Below are positions 7,446-13,873 of a stretch of DNA of 16,318 nt, piece after piece; positions within the stretch are counted from its first letter, which is position 1; each line of letters starts with the position of its first letter. A model generated the notes under the pieces. It saw only the letters and a program-made list of their open reading frames with translations, was not told the origin of the DNA and did no database searches. A program made the position numbers and the translations under genes. The DNA comes from Candidatus Zixiibacteriota bacterium (GTDB lineage: Bacteria; RBG-13-66-14; B26-G2; WVWN01), in NCBI GenBank assembly GCA_030613505.1, contig JAUWLW010000057.1:1-16318 (forward strand). The letters run 5' to 3'.

Positions 7446-8306
7446 ATGGTTCGTAAACGGGACCCTAACGCCGCGGCGTTGGGCTTTATACGTTTAGTGC
7501 GGCCCGCGGATTGGGGAGTAGCTTTCGCCGGCGCGAGCCTGGGCGCTTGGCTCGGGGGCGGCGCTTTTCGCTTCGTCGTGGCGTTAGCCGCGGCGGCCGT
7601 CGCGACGGTCATAGCCGGCGCCTTCGTCAACGGCGATTGGTACCACCGGCGCACGCGGGTATTGGCGAGCCCCCGCAACCCCATCGCGCGCGGCCTGGTT
7701 CGGCCGGGCGAGGCGAAGTGGTTGGGCATCATATTGCTCGCGGCCGGCCTGGCCGCGGCCGCTTACCTCGGCCTACGAACCTTCGCCGCCGCGTTCTTTA
7801 CGGCGGCGATTGTATTATTGTTCAATTATTTTTTCGATAAGGCGTACTTCGCCCGCAACGTCGTCGCCGCGAGCGTGGTGGCCTTGCCGGTATTCTGCGG
7901 ATGGTTTGTTTTCGGCGGCGCTGCGGACCCGCCGGTGGTGGCCGCGGCCGTGGGCGGGTTGGTCGCGTTGTCGGTGAGCGTATTTCGGGACGTCGAGAAC
8001 CGAGACGGCGACGAGGTGGTGGGCCGGAAGACCATAGCCGCTGCGGGTGGGCGCTTCCCGGTATGGGTGGCGGGCGCGTTCGCGCTCGCCGCGACGGCGA
8101 TTGCGATCGTCCCGTATTGGGTCGGCGAATACTCCCGCCGGTACCTGACGTTCGTAGCCGCCGTGGGCGGCCTTATGATATTCTATACGATCCTAAACCT
8201 CCGCCGCCCCGAACCGGACCCGTTGTTGGCGGGTTCTACGGCGAGGATGTTTAAATTTTTAATTTTCGTATATTTCGTCGGAACGTACTGGGAGGTCTTT
8301 TTGTAG
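7446..8306 (+). CDS. UbiA-family prenyltransferase (possible digeranylgeranylglyceryl phosphate synthase-like)
   Basis: This 286-residue protein is mostly hydrophobic, with about eight or nine membrane segments, as expected for UbiA enzymes that transfer a prenyl chain from a diphosphate to an acceptor. The second aspartate-rich motif is present ('FRDVENRDGDEVVGRKT', D182, E184, D187, D189), and 'SPRNPIARGLV' matches the family's 'APxRPIPSG' loop. The first motif, normally NxxxDxxxD, reads 'NGDWYHRRTR' from N62 and lacks both spaced Asp residues, so metal-diphosphate binding must differ or activity may be altered. GGAGAGAAG just before the ATG supports the start. The neighbours (CDP-alcohol transferase before, GGR-family reductase 4 bp after) suggest ether-lipid synthesis. 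Quinone, tocopherol-like or other isoprenoid acceptors cannot be excluded. Confidence 0.85.
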   Translation: MVRKRDPNAAALGFIRLVRPADWGVAFAGASLGAWLGGGAFRFVVALAAAAVATVIAGAFVNGDWYHRRTRVLASPRNPIARGLVRPGEAKWLGIILLAAGLAAAAYLGLRTFAAAFFTAAIVLLFNYFFDKAYFARNVVAASVVALPVFCGWFVFGGAADPPVVAAAVGGLVALSVSVFRDVENRDGDEVVGRKTIAAAGGRFPVWVAGAFALAATAIAIVPYWVGEYSRRYLTFVAAVGGLMIFYTILNLRRPEPDPLLAGSTARMFKFLIFVYFVGTYWEVFL

Positions 8307-8310
8307 CGGT

Positions 8311-9516
8311 ATGGCTTCGTACGCGGAAGAAGTGCTCGCGCGGGAATACGACGTGGTCGTCGTGGGCGGCGGACCGGCTGGCTCCGCGGCGGCGCTGTCG
8401 TTGGCGCGGGACGGCGTGAAGGCGCTGCTGCTCGAGCGTAAGAGAGAGGCCGGCCAGCCGGTGCGCTGCGGCGAGGGCGTCCCTCGGAAGAAGTTCGAGT
8501 CGCTGCTCGAGCTGGACGAGAAGTGGGTGAGCGCCGTCGTCAACGGCGGCGTGGGCCATTCGCCCTCCGGCATCACCGTCCGGCGGGATTACCCGAACGT
8601 GGGGTACGTACTGGACCGGGAGGTGTTCGAGCGCGGCCTTTTCGCCCGGGCCGCGGAGGCCGGCGCGACGACGCTGCTCGGCGCGGAAGGCCGCGACGTT
8701 CGGATTACCGGCGGCGGCGCGGAGGTCGACGTCGTATGCGAAGGCCGGTTGCGGCGGACCGTTTCCTGCCGCGCGCTGGTGGGCGCGGACGGCGTCGAGT
8801 CCGTCGTGGGCCGGACGGCGGGCCTCGCTACCGCGATATCGCCGGCCGACGTGGACGTCTGCGCCGAGTATATATTGGCCGGCGCCCGCGAGGAGTTCCC
8901 CGACTACGTCCATTTCTTCCTGGGGCGGTGTTTCGCTCCCGGCGGCTACGCCTGGGTATTCCCGAAGGGTGACGGCCTGCACGCCGTCGGCGTGGCCATT
9001 ACTCCCGCGGAGGCCGCGGGCCGCGGCCCCTTCCACTACCTCGATGCTTTCGTCGCCAAGCGCTTTCCCGGCGCTAAGGTCGTCGCCGTGCGATCCGGCG
9101 CGGTCCCGGCCTGCAAGCCCCTGCCGAAAATAAGAAACGACTGCGTCGCGCTCGTCGGCGACGCGGCCCGGCAATCGGACCCGTTCTCGGGCGAGGGGAT
9201 CTGCCAGGCGCTGACGGCGGGGCGGTTCGCGGCGCGCGCCATTAGCCGGGGCCTGGGGAACGGCAACCTGGCGCGGGAGCTGGAGGGGTACCAGGAAGAA
9301 TGGATGGATACGTACGGCCGGCGGTACAAACAGCATTACAAAGTCCGCCGCGTGATTTTGGCGATGGAGGACGGCGAGATCGACGATACGGTCGAGATAT
9401 TGCGCGACAAGCTGGAAGTGGGCAAGATACAGTCGTCCGATATATTCGCCACCTTCTTAAAGGCTTTGCTGAAAAACCCCAAACTCGTGCTGCGCTTGCG
9501 GCACCTTTTAAGTTGA
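8311..9516 (+). CDS. Geranylgeranyl reductase family FAD-dependent oxidoreductase
   Basis: This 401-residue flavoprotein has an N-terminal Rossmann motif 'VVVVGGGPAGSAAA' (GxGxxG at residues 19-24) ending at acidic E42, which binds the FAD ribose. The family-typical 'PVRCGEGV' contains C53. Further motifs are the 'GGYAWVFPKG' block at 211-220, which corresponds to the YxWxFPK substrate-site signature, and the FAD-phosphate motif 'GDAARQSDPFSGEG' at 283-296. Such enzymes saturate double bonds of geranylgeranyl chains: archaeal glycerolipids, the chlorophyll tail, or menaquinone side chains. The four-base spacing from the UbiA gene suggests that the reductase acts on the product of that prenyltransferase. 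The substrate is inferred from context. The C-terminal ~70 residues are charged and helical. Confidence 0.9.
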   Translation: MASYAEEVLAREYDVVVVGGGPAGSAAALSLARDGVKALLLERKREAGQPVRCGEGVPRKKFESLLELDEKWVSAVVNGGVGHSPSGITVRRDYPNVGYVLDREVFERGLFARAAEAGATTLLGAEGRDVRITGGGAEVDVVCEGRLRRTVSCRALVGADGVESVVGRTAGLATAISPADVDVCAEYILAGAREEFPDYVHFFLGRCFAPGGYAWVFPKGDGLHAVGVAITPAEAAGRGPFHYLDAFVAKRFPGAKVVAVRSGAVPACKPLPKIRNDCVALVGDAARQSDPFSGEGICQALTAGRFAARAISRGLGNGNLARELEGYQEEWMDTYGRRYKQHYKVRRVILAMEDGEIDDTVEILRDKLEVGKIQSSDIFATFLKALLKNPKLVLRLRHLLS

Positions 9517-9527
9517 GGGCGTAACGT

Positions 9528-10244
9528 ATGGAAGGCCTGAGCGATTTCGACGCGTCAGTGGCGCTGGCGGAACTGGACGTCCGTAAAAAAGAACTCGACG
9601 CGCTCGCGGCGTCGCTGCCCACCGAGGCCGAGGGAAGGGATGTTGACCTGGCCGCCCGGCGGGACGAGCTCGAAAAACTCCAGAGAGGTTTCGAGATCGC
9701 GCAACGTGAGCGCCGACGCCTCGAAGCGGAGGTGGACGATAAGACGCAGCTACTGGGGAAGTACCGGACGCAGCTGGACTCGGTCAAGACCAATAAGGAA
9801 TACCAGAGCCTGCAGCACGAGATCGCCGTCACCCGGGAAGATATCTCGCTCATGGAGGACAAACTGCTCGAGCTTTTGGACGAGGTCGAGAGGACGCAAC
9901 GCGAAGTCGACGAGAAACGGCGCACGCTGGAGCAACTCACGGCTGACGTCGCCGCCGCCAACGAGGAGGCGAAAGCCCGCCTGAAAGACGCGGAAGTCCA
10001 ACTCATCGAGGTGGAGGAGAAGCGCAAGCGGTTGCTGCCGGCCTTGTCGCAGGCCGTCCGCGCCGAGTACAAACGCCTGTTCGAGCGTTACGGCGGGAAC
10101 GCGTTCGCTGCCGCGGCCGAGGGCGTGTGCCAAGGTTGTTTCGTGAACGTGCCGGCCAAAGTCGTGGCCGAGCTGCGCGCCGGCGGCAAGCTGTACCGGT
10201 GCGAGTCTTGCGGCCGGTTCATCATCAGCGTCGTAGAGGAATGA
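9528..10244 (+). CDS. Coiled-coil protein with C-terminal C4-type zinc ribbon (COG1579 / zf-RING_7 family)
   Basis: This 238-residue protein has a long charged heptad-rich region (about residues 10-170), which should form an extended antiparallel coiled coil. It is followed by a four-cysteine zinc ribbon, 'CQGCF' and later 'CESCGRF', the hallmark of the widespread bacterial COG1579 family. It contains the family's typical 'TNKEYQSLQHEI' segment at the tip of the helical hairpin. The molecular role in most bacteria is unknown, and binding to nucleic acid or protein has been suggested for such ribbons. GAGGG lies just upstream of the start. It sits 11 bp after the reductase and 19 bp before the radical SAM gene, so it is co-transcribed with lipid genes, but this order alone does not prove a shared function. 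Confidence 0.9.
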   Translation: MEGLSDFDASVALAELDVRKKELDALAASLPTEAEGRDVDLAARRDELEKLQRGFEIAQRERRRLEAEVDDKTQLLGKYRTQLDSVKTNKEYQSLQHEIAVTREDISLMEDKLLELLDEVERTQREVDEKRRTLEQLTADVAAANEEAKARLKDAEVQLIEVEEKRKRLLPALSQAVRAEYKRLFERYGGNAFAAAAEGVCQGCFVNVPAKVVAELRAGGKLYRCESCGRFIISVVEE

Positions 10245-10263
10245 TTGCCGGGGTGGGGCCACG

Positions 10264-11703
10264 GTGAAAATACTTTTCTTAAATCCCCCCTTCTTACCCA
10301 AATATTCCCGCGAACAACGGAGTCCGGCGGTAACCAAAAGCGGGACTATTTATTACCCGATGTGGTTGTCTTACGCCGCCGGCGCCGCGGCTTCCGCCGG
10401 CCACGACGTCGACCTCGTCGACTCTCCCGCCGACGAGCGCTGGACGCTCGAGCGCGTCGTGGACGCCGTCGCCGCCGAGCTGGCCGTCGTCGACACCAGC
10501 ACCCCCAGCATCGCGAACGACGCCGGCGTCGCGCGCGCTCTCAAAGACCGGCGGCCGGAGCTGAAGGTCGTATTGGTGGGACCGCACGTGTCCGCCCTTC
10601 CGGAGGAGACGCTGCGCGAGTACCCGTGGCTCGACGGCGTGCTGCGCGGCGAGTACGAGCGGACCGTTCTGGAGCTGGCCGACGTTCTGGCCGGGGGAGG
10701 GAACCCGGCCGCGGTACCCGGCGTAACGTGGCGGCGCGACGGCGACGTCGTCGCGGGTCCCGACCGCGTGCCGGAGGACCCCGACCGGTGGCCTTTCGTC
10801 GCCGAGACCTACGCCCGCTTCCTCGACGTGCGCAACTACTTCTACGCCCACAGCCTCTATCCCATCGTGACCGTACTTTCGGCGCGGGGATGCCCCAACC
10901 GCTGCATCTATTGCGTCTACCCCCAGACCTTCTCCGGCCACTCCTATCGGCCTAGAGCCGTATCCGCCGTGGTGGACGAGTTGCGCTTCATCCGCCGGAC
11001 CTGGCCCGACGTCCGCGAGGTGATGTTCGAGGACGACACGTTCTCCGTCGACCACGAGCGCACCAGGGAGCTGTGCGAGGCTATCGCCGCCGCCGGCCTT
11101 AAGCTTAAGTGGAGCGCCAACGCCCGCTGCGACCTCGACCTCGAGACGCTTAAGCTTATGAAGCGGGCCGGCTGCCGCTTATTGTGCGTGGGGGTAGAGA
11201 GCGGCTCCGACGAGATGCTGGGCGGCATGAAAAAAAGTATCGACCGCGCCCGCATCGAACCGTTCTTCGCGGACGCGGCTCGAGCCGGAATAATGATCCA
11301 CGGCTGCTTTATGGTGGGCAACCCGGGCGAGACGCGCGAGACGATGGAGGCGACGCTTGCCTTCGCCAAAAAGCTCAAACCGGACACGGCGCAGTTCTTC
11401 CCGGTGATGGCCTATCCCGGGACGGCGCTCTACCGTTGGGCCGAGAAACACGACTACCTTAGCGCGAGCTGTTTCGCCGATTGGCTTACCCCCGAGGGCC
11501 AGCACAACTGCGTCGTCGACCGTCCCGACCTCCCGGCGGCGGCGCTGGTCGCGTTCTGCGACCGCGCCCGGCGCGAATTTTATTTATCGTTCGGTTACCT
11601 CGCCCGCAAGTTCGCGCAGGTCCTCACCAGCCCGGCCGAGTTGAAGCGGACGTGGCGCTCGGGCCGGCGTTTCTTGCGGCATCTCGCACGGGGTACGCGC
11701 TAG
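10264..11703 (+). CDS. B12-binding-domain radical SAM protein (class B type, HpnJ-like)
   Basis: This 479-residue enzyme has an N-terminal cobalamin-binding-type Rossmann domain (~1-150, 'MKILFLNPPFLPKY' and 'VVLVGPHVSALPEE') and a radical SAM barrel (~195-410). The iron-sulfur cluster motif is 'RGCPNRCIYC' (C210, C214, C217; CX3CX2C). The barrel also shows 'FEDDTFSVD', 'CVGVESGSDEML' and 'GCFMVGNPGETRETMEATL'. The classical DxHxxG cobalamin motif is not evident in the N-terminal domain, as in many members of this group. The GTG start at 10264 is chosen because 'MKILFLNPP' is the normal beginning of the family. Relatives include hopanoid enzymes such as HpnJ and many methyltransferases, so a lipid substrate made by the upstream genes is possible. 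The substrate is not determinable from sequence. Its stop is two bases before the next start. Confidence 0.88.
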   Translation: MKILFLNPPFLPKYSREQRSPAVTKSGTIYYPMWLSYAAGAAASAGHDVDLVDSPADERWTLERVVDAVAAELAVVDTSTPSIANDAGVARALKDRRPELKVVLVGPHVSALPEETLREYPWLDGVLRGEYERTVLELADVLAGGGNPAAVPGVTWRRDGDVVAGPDRVPEDPDRWPFVAETYARFLDVRNYFYAHSLYPIVTVLSARGCPNRCIYCVYPQTFSGHSYRPRAVSAVVDELRFIRRTWPDVREVMFEDDTFSVDHERTRELCEAIAAAGLKLKWSANARCDLDLETLKLMKRAGCRLLCVGVESGSDEMLGGMKKSIDRARIEPFFADAARAGIMIHGCFMVGNPGETRETMEATLAFAKKLKPDTAQFFPVMAYPGTALYRWAEKHDYLSASCFADWLTPEGQHNCVVDRPDLPAAALVAFCDRARREFYLSFGYLARKFAQVLTSPAELKRTWRSGRRFLRHLARGTR

Positions 11704-11705
11704 CT

Positions 11706-12722
11706 ATGACCCGCCCAACGGCTAAGTATCGCTACCAGGAAATCCTGTGGGGTAAGGAGGGGCAGGCCCGCGTCCGCGCGGGCCGCGTCGGCATCTTCGG
11801 CGTCGGCGGCACCGGCGCCGCCCACGCCCAGATCCTGGCGCGCGCGGGCGTCGGGCACCTTCGCCTGGTCGACCGCGACGTCGTCGACGTGCTGGACCTG
11901 CACCGAACGCAGCTCTACGACGAACGCGACGCCGCGGAACTCATACCCAAGGCGGAAGCGGCCGCGCGCCGCATCGCCGACATCAACGGCGACGTCCGGG
12001 CCGAGGCCGTAGTCGCCTTCGCCAACGCCGATAATATATCCCGACTCGCCGACGGCCTGGACGTCCTGGTGGACGGCTCGGATAATTACCGGTTGCGCTT
12101 TTTGCTCAACGACGTCGCGGTTAAGGCGGGCGTGCCGCTGGTCTACCAGGGCGCGGAGGGAGTCCTGGGCGCCGTCATGGCCGTCGTACCGGGCGCGGGG
12201 CCGTGCCTGCGTTGCCTGTTGGCGCCGCCCGCGGCGCTGGACGACGCGGGCTCGTGCGCGCGGACGGGCGTGTCGCCGGCGACAGTGGCCGCGACGGCGG
12301 CTTTGGGTGCCGCGCTGACGTTCGCCCTCTTGCGGGGCGAGGGCGCGGCCGTGGCGGGTCGGTTGAGCCGCGTCGTGGACCCCGGCTACGTTACTACCGT
12401 CGACGTTAAGCGCGGCGACGACTGCCCCGCCTGTCGCCGGCGGGAGTTCGAGTTCCTGGACGCGGTCGTCGCCGCGTACGTGAGCCGGTGTTGCGGCGGC
12501 GACGCGTTCGAGGTCTTCGGCGGAGGCGCCGCCTTCGAGCTGGAGGAGGTAGCCGAGCGCCTGTCCCGCGGCCGGGTCGTCAAGAGAACGGGCGACCTTC
12601 TCTTTGTGAACGACGTCGACGTCTCGGCGGTAATATTCCGCGACGGCCGCGCCCTCGTATACGGCGCGCGCGACGCCGCGCAGGCGCGAGCGATTTACGA
12701 CGGGCTTCTGAAGGGGCAGTGA
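11706..12722 (+). CDS. ThiF/MoeB/HesA-type E1-like adenylyltransferase
   Basis: This 338-residue protein activates the C-terminal glycine of a ubiquitin-like sulfur carrier (ThiS, MoaD or similar) as an acyl-adenylate. Evidence is the nucleotide-binding 'GVGGTGAAHA' (residues 32-41), 'LVDRDVVDVLDLHRTQLY' for Mg-ATP and the conserved Arg, and 'DGSDNYRLRFLLNDVA'. The zinc site has two CxxC pairs (C167/C170 and C240/C243), and C184 is in the usual place of the catalytic cysteine. The C-terminal ~90 residues end with 'DGRALVYGARD', a tail seen in many stand-alone family members. The ATG at 11706 is preferred over an in-frame upstream extension that would overlap the radical SAM gene by more than 200 bases. 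No ThiS or MoaD partner, rhodanese or JAMM gene is visible, so the carrier must be encoded elsewhere. Confidence 0.92.
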   Translation: MTRPTAKYRYQEILWGKEGQARVRAGRVGIFGVGGTGAAHAQILARAGVGHLRLVDRDVVDVLDLHRTQLYDERDAAELIPKAEAAARRIADINGDVRAEAVVAFANADNISRLADGLDVLVDGSDNYRLRFLLNDVAVKAGVPLVYQGAEGVLGAVMAVVPGAGPCLRCLLAPPAALDDAGSCARTGVSPATVAATAALGAALTFALLRGEGAAVAGRLSRVVDPGYVTTVDVKRGDDCPACRRREFEFLDAVVAAYVSRCCGGDAFEVFGGGAAFELEEVAERLSRGRVVKRTGDLLFVNDVDVSAVIFRDGRALVYGARDAAQARAIYDGLLKGQ

Positions 12723-12751
12723 GCTTCGGGGGGCTCAACGGCTCAACGGCG

Positions 12752-12781
12752 AAGGCCGGCGCGTTGGACGCCGGCCTTTTT
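12752..12781 (+). terminator. Strong rho-independent terminator ending the seven-gene operon
   Basis: A perfect ten-base-pair stem AAGGCCGGCG / CGCCGGCCTT (12752-12761 with 12769-12778) has a seven-base loop. The last two T of the stem and the next three form a short T-run. It lies 29 bp after the ThiF-like stop and between convergent genes. The minus-strand side has no T-run, so it mainly serves the plus strand. Confidence 0.85.
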
Positions 12782-12802
12782 GTCGCGAAAAAGGATCGGT
12801 TG

Positions 12803-13837
12803 CTATTTCTTGTGAACGATGAACGACGGCCCGGCGTTCAGGCTCTTTCCCATTACGCCCCATACGTCGCGTTCGGCGGCGATGCTTACGGCGCGTACGT
12901 CGCCGAGCTCGCTCGAGGGCACGTACCCCAGCACGTTCACGTCGTCGCCCTTGATCTCGAAAGCCGCGTTCGGCCCCGCGAAGAAGAAATAGTCGGGCGC
13001 TAAGAAGTCGCAAGCCGTAAGGCGGCGCCGTTGGTCGGTGGCGTAGATCCTTTCATAACTCGGTTGCTCGCCGGGTAGGCGGCGATAGATGTTCGTGCGT
13101 TCGGTTACCGGCGGGATAATCACGTAATCGGCGTAGAGGCCCGAACCGTCGGCCTTGAAGTAGAAGGCGGTGGCGTCGTAGAGGGGGTGCGGCTCGAGCG
13201 TCCAGCCCCCCATTTCCGACTTCCAGCTGTAGCAGTAGCCGGTTTCGTAGCAAACCGCCCAGCCGGCCTCGGCGTTGGGAAAAACCCAGGTATCCACTTC
13301 GCCGCCCTCGGACAGCGGGTAATACGACCACCAACCGCCGTCGAAATGGAAAGCGCTGACGCCGTCCGAGGCCCAGACGTTGTTGTCTCCCACTACGGCC
13401 AATAGCCTCATAGAGCCGCCGTTAAGGCCTTCGGTGGGAACTTCGTTCCACGTCTCGCCGTCGTAGCGGAAGACCGCCGGACCGGGGATGTTTCCGCTCT
13501 CGCGGTTGCCGAGGGCCCAGCCGTTCTTTTCGCCCTGGAAATCGATGGCGGTTAGCTTGGCCCCCAGGTCGCCCGCCAGGAACAGCGCCACTTCCCAGTT
13601 CGTGCCGTCGTACCGGAAGATGAGCGCGTCGGTCGCCCCGGTCATCTCGTTGTACCGGTAGCCGCAGGCCCAGCCCGATTTCTCGCTCAGCATTTCTATG
13701 TCGGTGAGGACCGTGTCCGGCGACGACCACGCGATGTCCCAATATTGGACGCCGCGCGAGCCCACCGGGCCTTCGTCCCCGCCGCAGGCCGTCAAAATCG
13801 CGGCTACGATTGCCGTTATAAATACTACCCTCTTCAT
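12803..13837 (-). CDS. Propeller-like lipoprotein of unknown function
   Basis: This 344-residue protein begins with a clear lipoprotein signal: a basic start, a hydrophobic core and the lipobox 'LTAC' at residues 15-18, so it should be lipid-anchored in the envelope. The body carries degenerate repeats with 'FRYDGTNWE', 'FRYDGETWN' and 'FHFDGGWWS', interleaved with 'GWACG', 'GWALG', 'VWASD' and 'GWAV'. This pattern is that of a beta-propeller related to YCF48/Kelch-like folds. A good ribosome-binding site (AAGGAG, complement of 13843-13848) precedes the ATG at 13837. It lies 36 bp downstream of the barrel gene on the same strand, so the two are probably co-transcribed. No catalytic motif is visible; a structural or binding role on the cell surface is the simplest reading, at low certainty. 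Confidence 0.85.
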   Translation of the reverse strand: MKRVVFITAIVAAILTACGGDEGPVGSRGVQYWDIAWSSPDTVLTDIEMLSEKSGWACGYRYNEMTGATDALIFRYDGTNWEVALFLAGDLGAKLTAIDFQGEKNGWALGNRESGNIPGPAVFRYDGETWNEVPTEGLNGGSMRLLAVVGDNNVWASDGVSAFHFDGGWWSYYPLSEGGEVDTWVFPNAEAGWAVCYETGYCYSWKSEMGGWTLEPHPLYDATAFYFKADGSGLYADYVIIPPVTERTNIYRRLPGEQPSYERIYATDQRRRLTACDFLAPDYFFFAGPNAAFEIKGDDVNVLGYVPSSELGDVRAVSIAAERDVWGVMGKSLNAGPSFIVHKK

Positions 13838-13873
13838 GATAACTCCTTTATCGCCGATGACCCCCGTCGCGCC

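Noticed and set aside
10294-11055. 253-residue minus-strand open frame opposite the radical SAM gene
   Set aside because: Shadow of a conserved enzyme with no ribosome-binding site or recognisable domain.
11481-11705. N-terminal extension of the ThiF-like protein to an ATG at 11481
   Set aside because: It would overlap the conserved C-terminal part of the radical SAM gene by 223 bases and adds Arg/Pro-rich sequence with no family counterpart; the family begins at 'KYRYQEIL', just after the ATG at 11706.
9528-12722. Peptide natural-product (RiPP) cluster, from the radical SAM and E1-like genes side by side
   Set aside because: No short precursor gene fits in the small gaps, and no RRE-like domain, peptidase or exporter is visible nearby.
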